DNA of 5,034 nucleotides from Collinsella sp. (lineage in GTDB: Bacteria; Actinomycetota; Coriobacteriia; Coriobacteriales; Coriobacteriaceae). The position numbers and the translations under genes were made by a program. This document shows, one piece after another, positions 5,031 through 5,034 of the stretch. Within the stretch, counting starts at the first letter, position 1; every line of letters begins with the position of its first letter. Below the pieces are notes generated by a model. It made no database searches, was not told the DNA's origin, and saw only the letters and a program-made list of their open reading frames with translations. Location: the NCBI GenBank assembly GCA_014871665.1, contig WGSL01000102.1, forward strand, positions 1 to 5,034. The letters are read 5' to 3'.

Positions 5031-5034
5031 TGGA

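Overview
The window is high-GC bacterial DNA. It has compact genes with clear Shine-Dalgarno sites, sigma-70-type promoters and intrinsic terminators. GC-rich third codon positions and the character of the proteins fit an actinobacterium, most plausibly a gut Coriobacteriia such as Collinsella. That taxonomic guess is inference from general features, not from a marker gene.

Layout. (1) Positions 52-447, minus strand: a tRNA operon with a TTGCAT-17-AATAAT promoter, then tRNA-His(GTG), two identical tRNA-Lys(CTT) copies separated by a perfect hairpin, and a strong terminator. (2) Positions 558-1807, plus strand: a class I/II PLP-dependent aminotransferase with all expected catalytic residues and its own terminator. 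It is divergent from the tRNA operon. (3) Positions 1829-2899, plus strand: a ROK-family sugar kinase of the fructokinase type with ATP-binding, catalytic and zinc-site motifs, transcribed from its own promoter. (4) Positions 2885-4907, minus strand: a two-gene operon convergent with the kinase. Its first gene encodes a 466-aa protein I do not recognise, with two N-terminal membrane segments and a long acidic, Ala/Pro-rich cytoplasmic part. Its second gene encodes a small VanZ-family membrane protein. The promoter is TTGCAA-17-CATAAT with a leader of roughly 130 nt that can fold and contains a possible 11-codon ORF. (5) Positions 4908-5034: intergenic DNA with a bidirectional terminator-like hairpin and a small palindrome at the edge.

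The two metabolic genes look like independent single-gene units. The VanZ gene starts 7 nt after the unknown gene stops, and its Shine-Dalgarno lies inside the end of that gene, so the two are probably translationally coupled. The kinase and the VanZ operon share one bidirectional terminator, and the VanZ stop codon lies inside its stem. I found no CRISPR array, transposase, phage gene or toxin-antitoxin pair. The least explained parts are the 466-aa protein and its leader.
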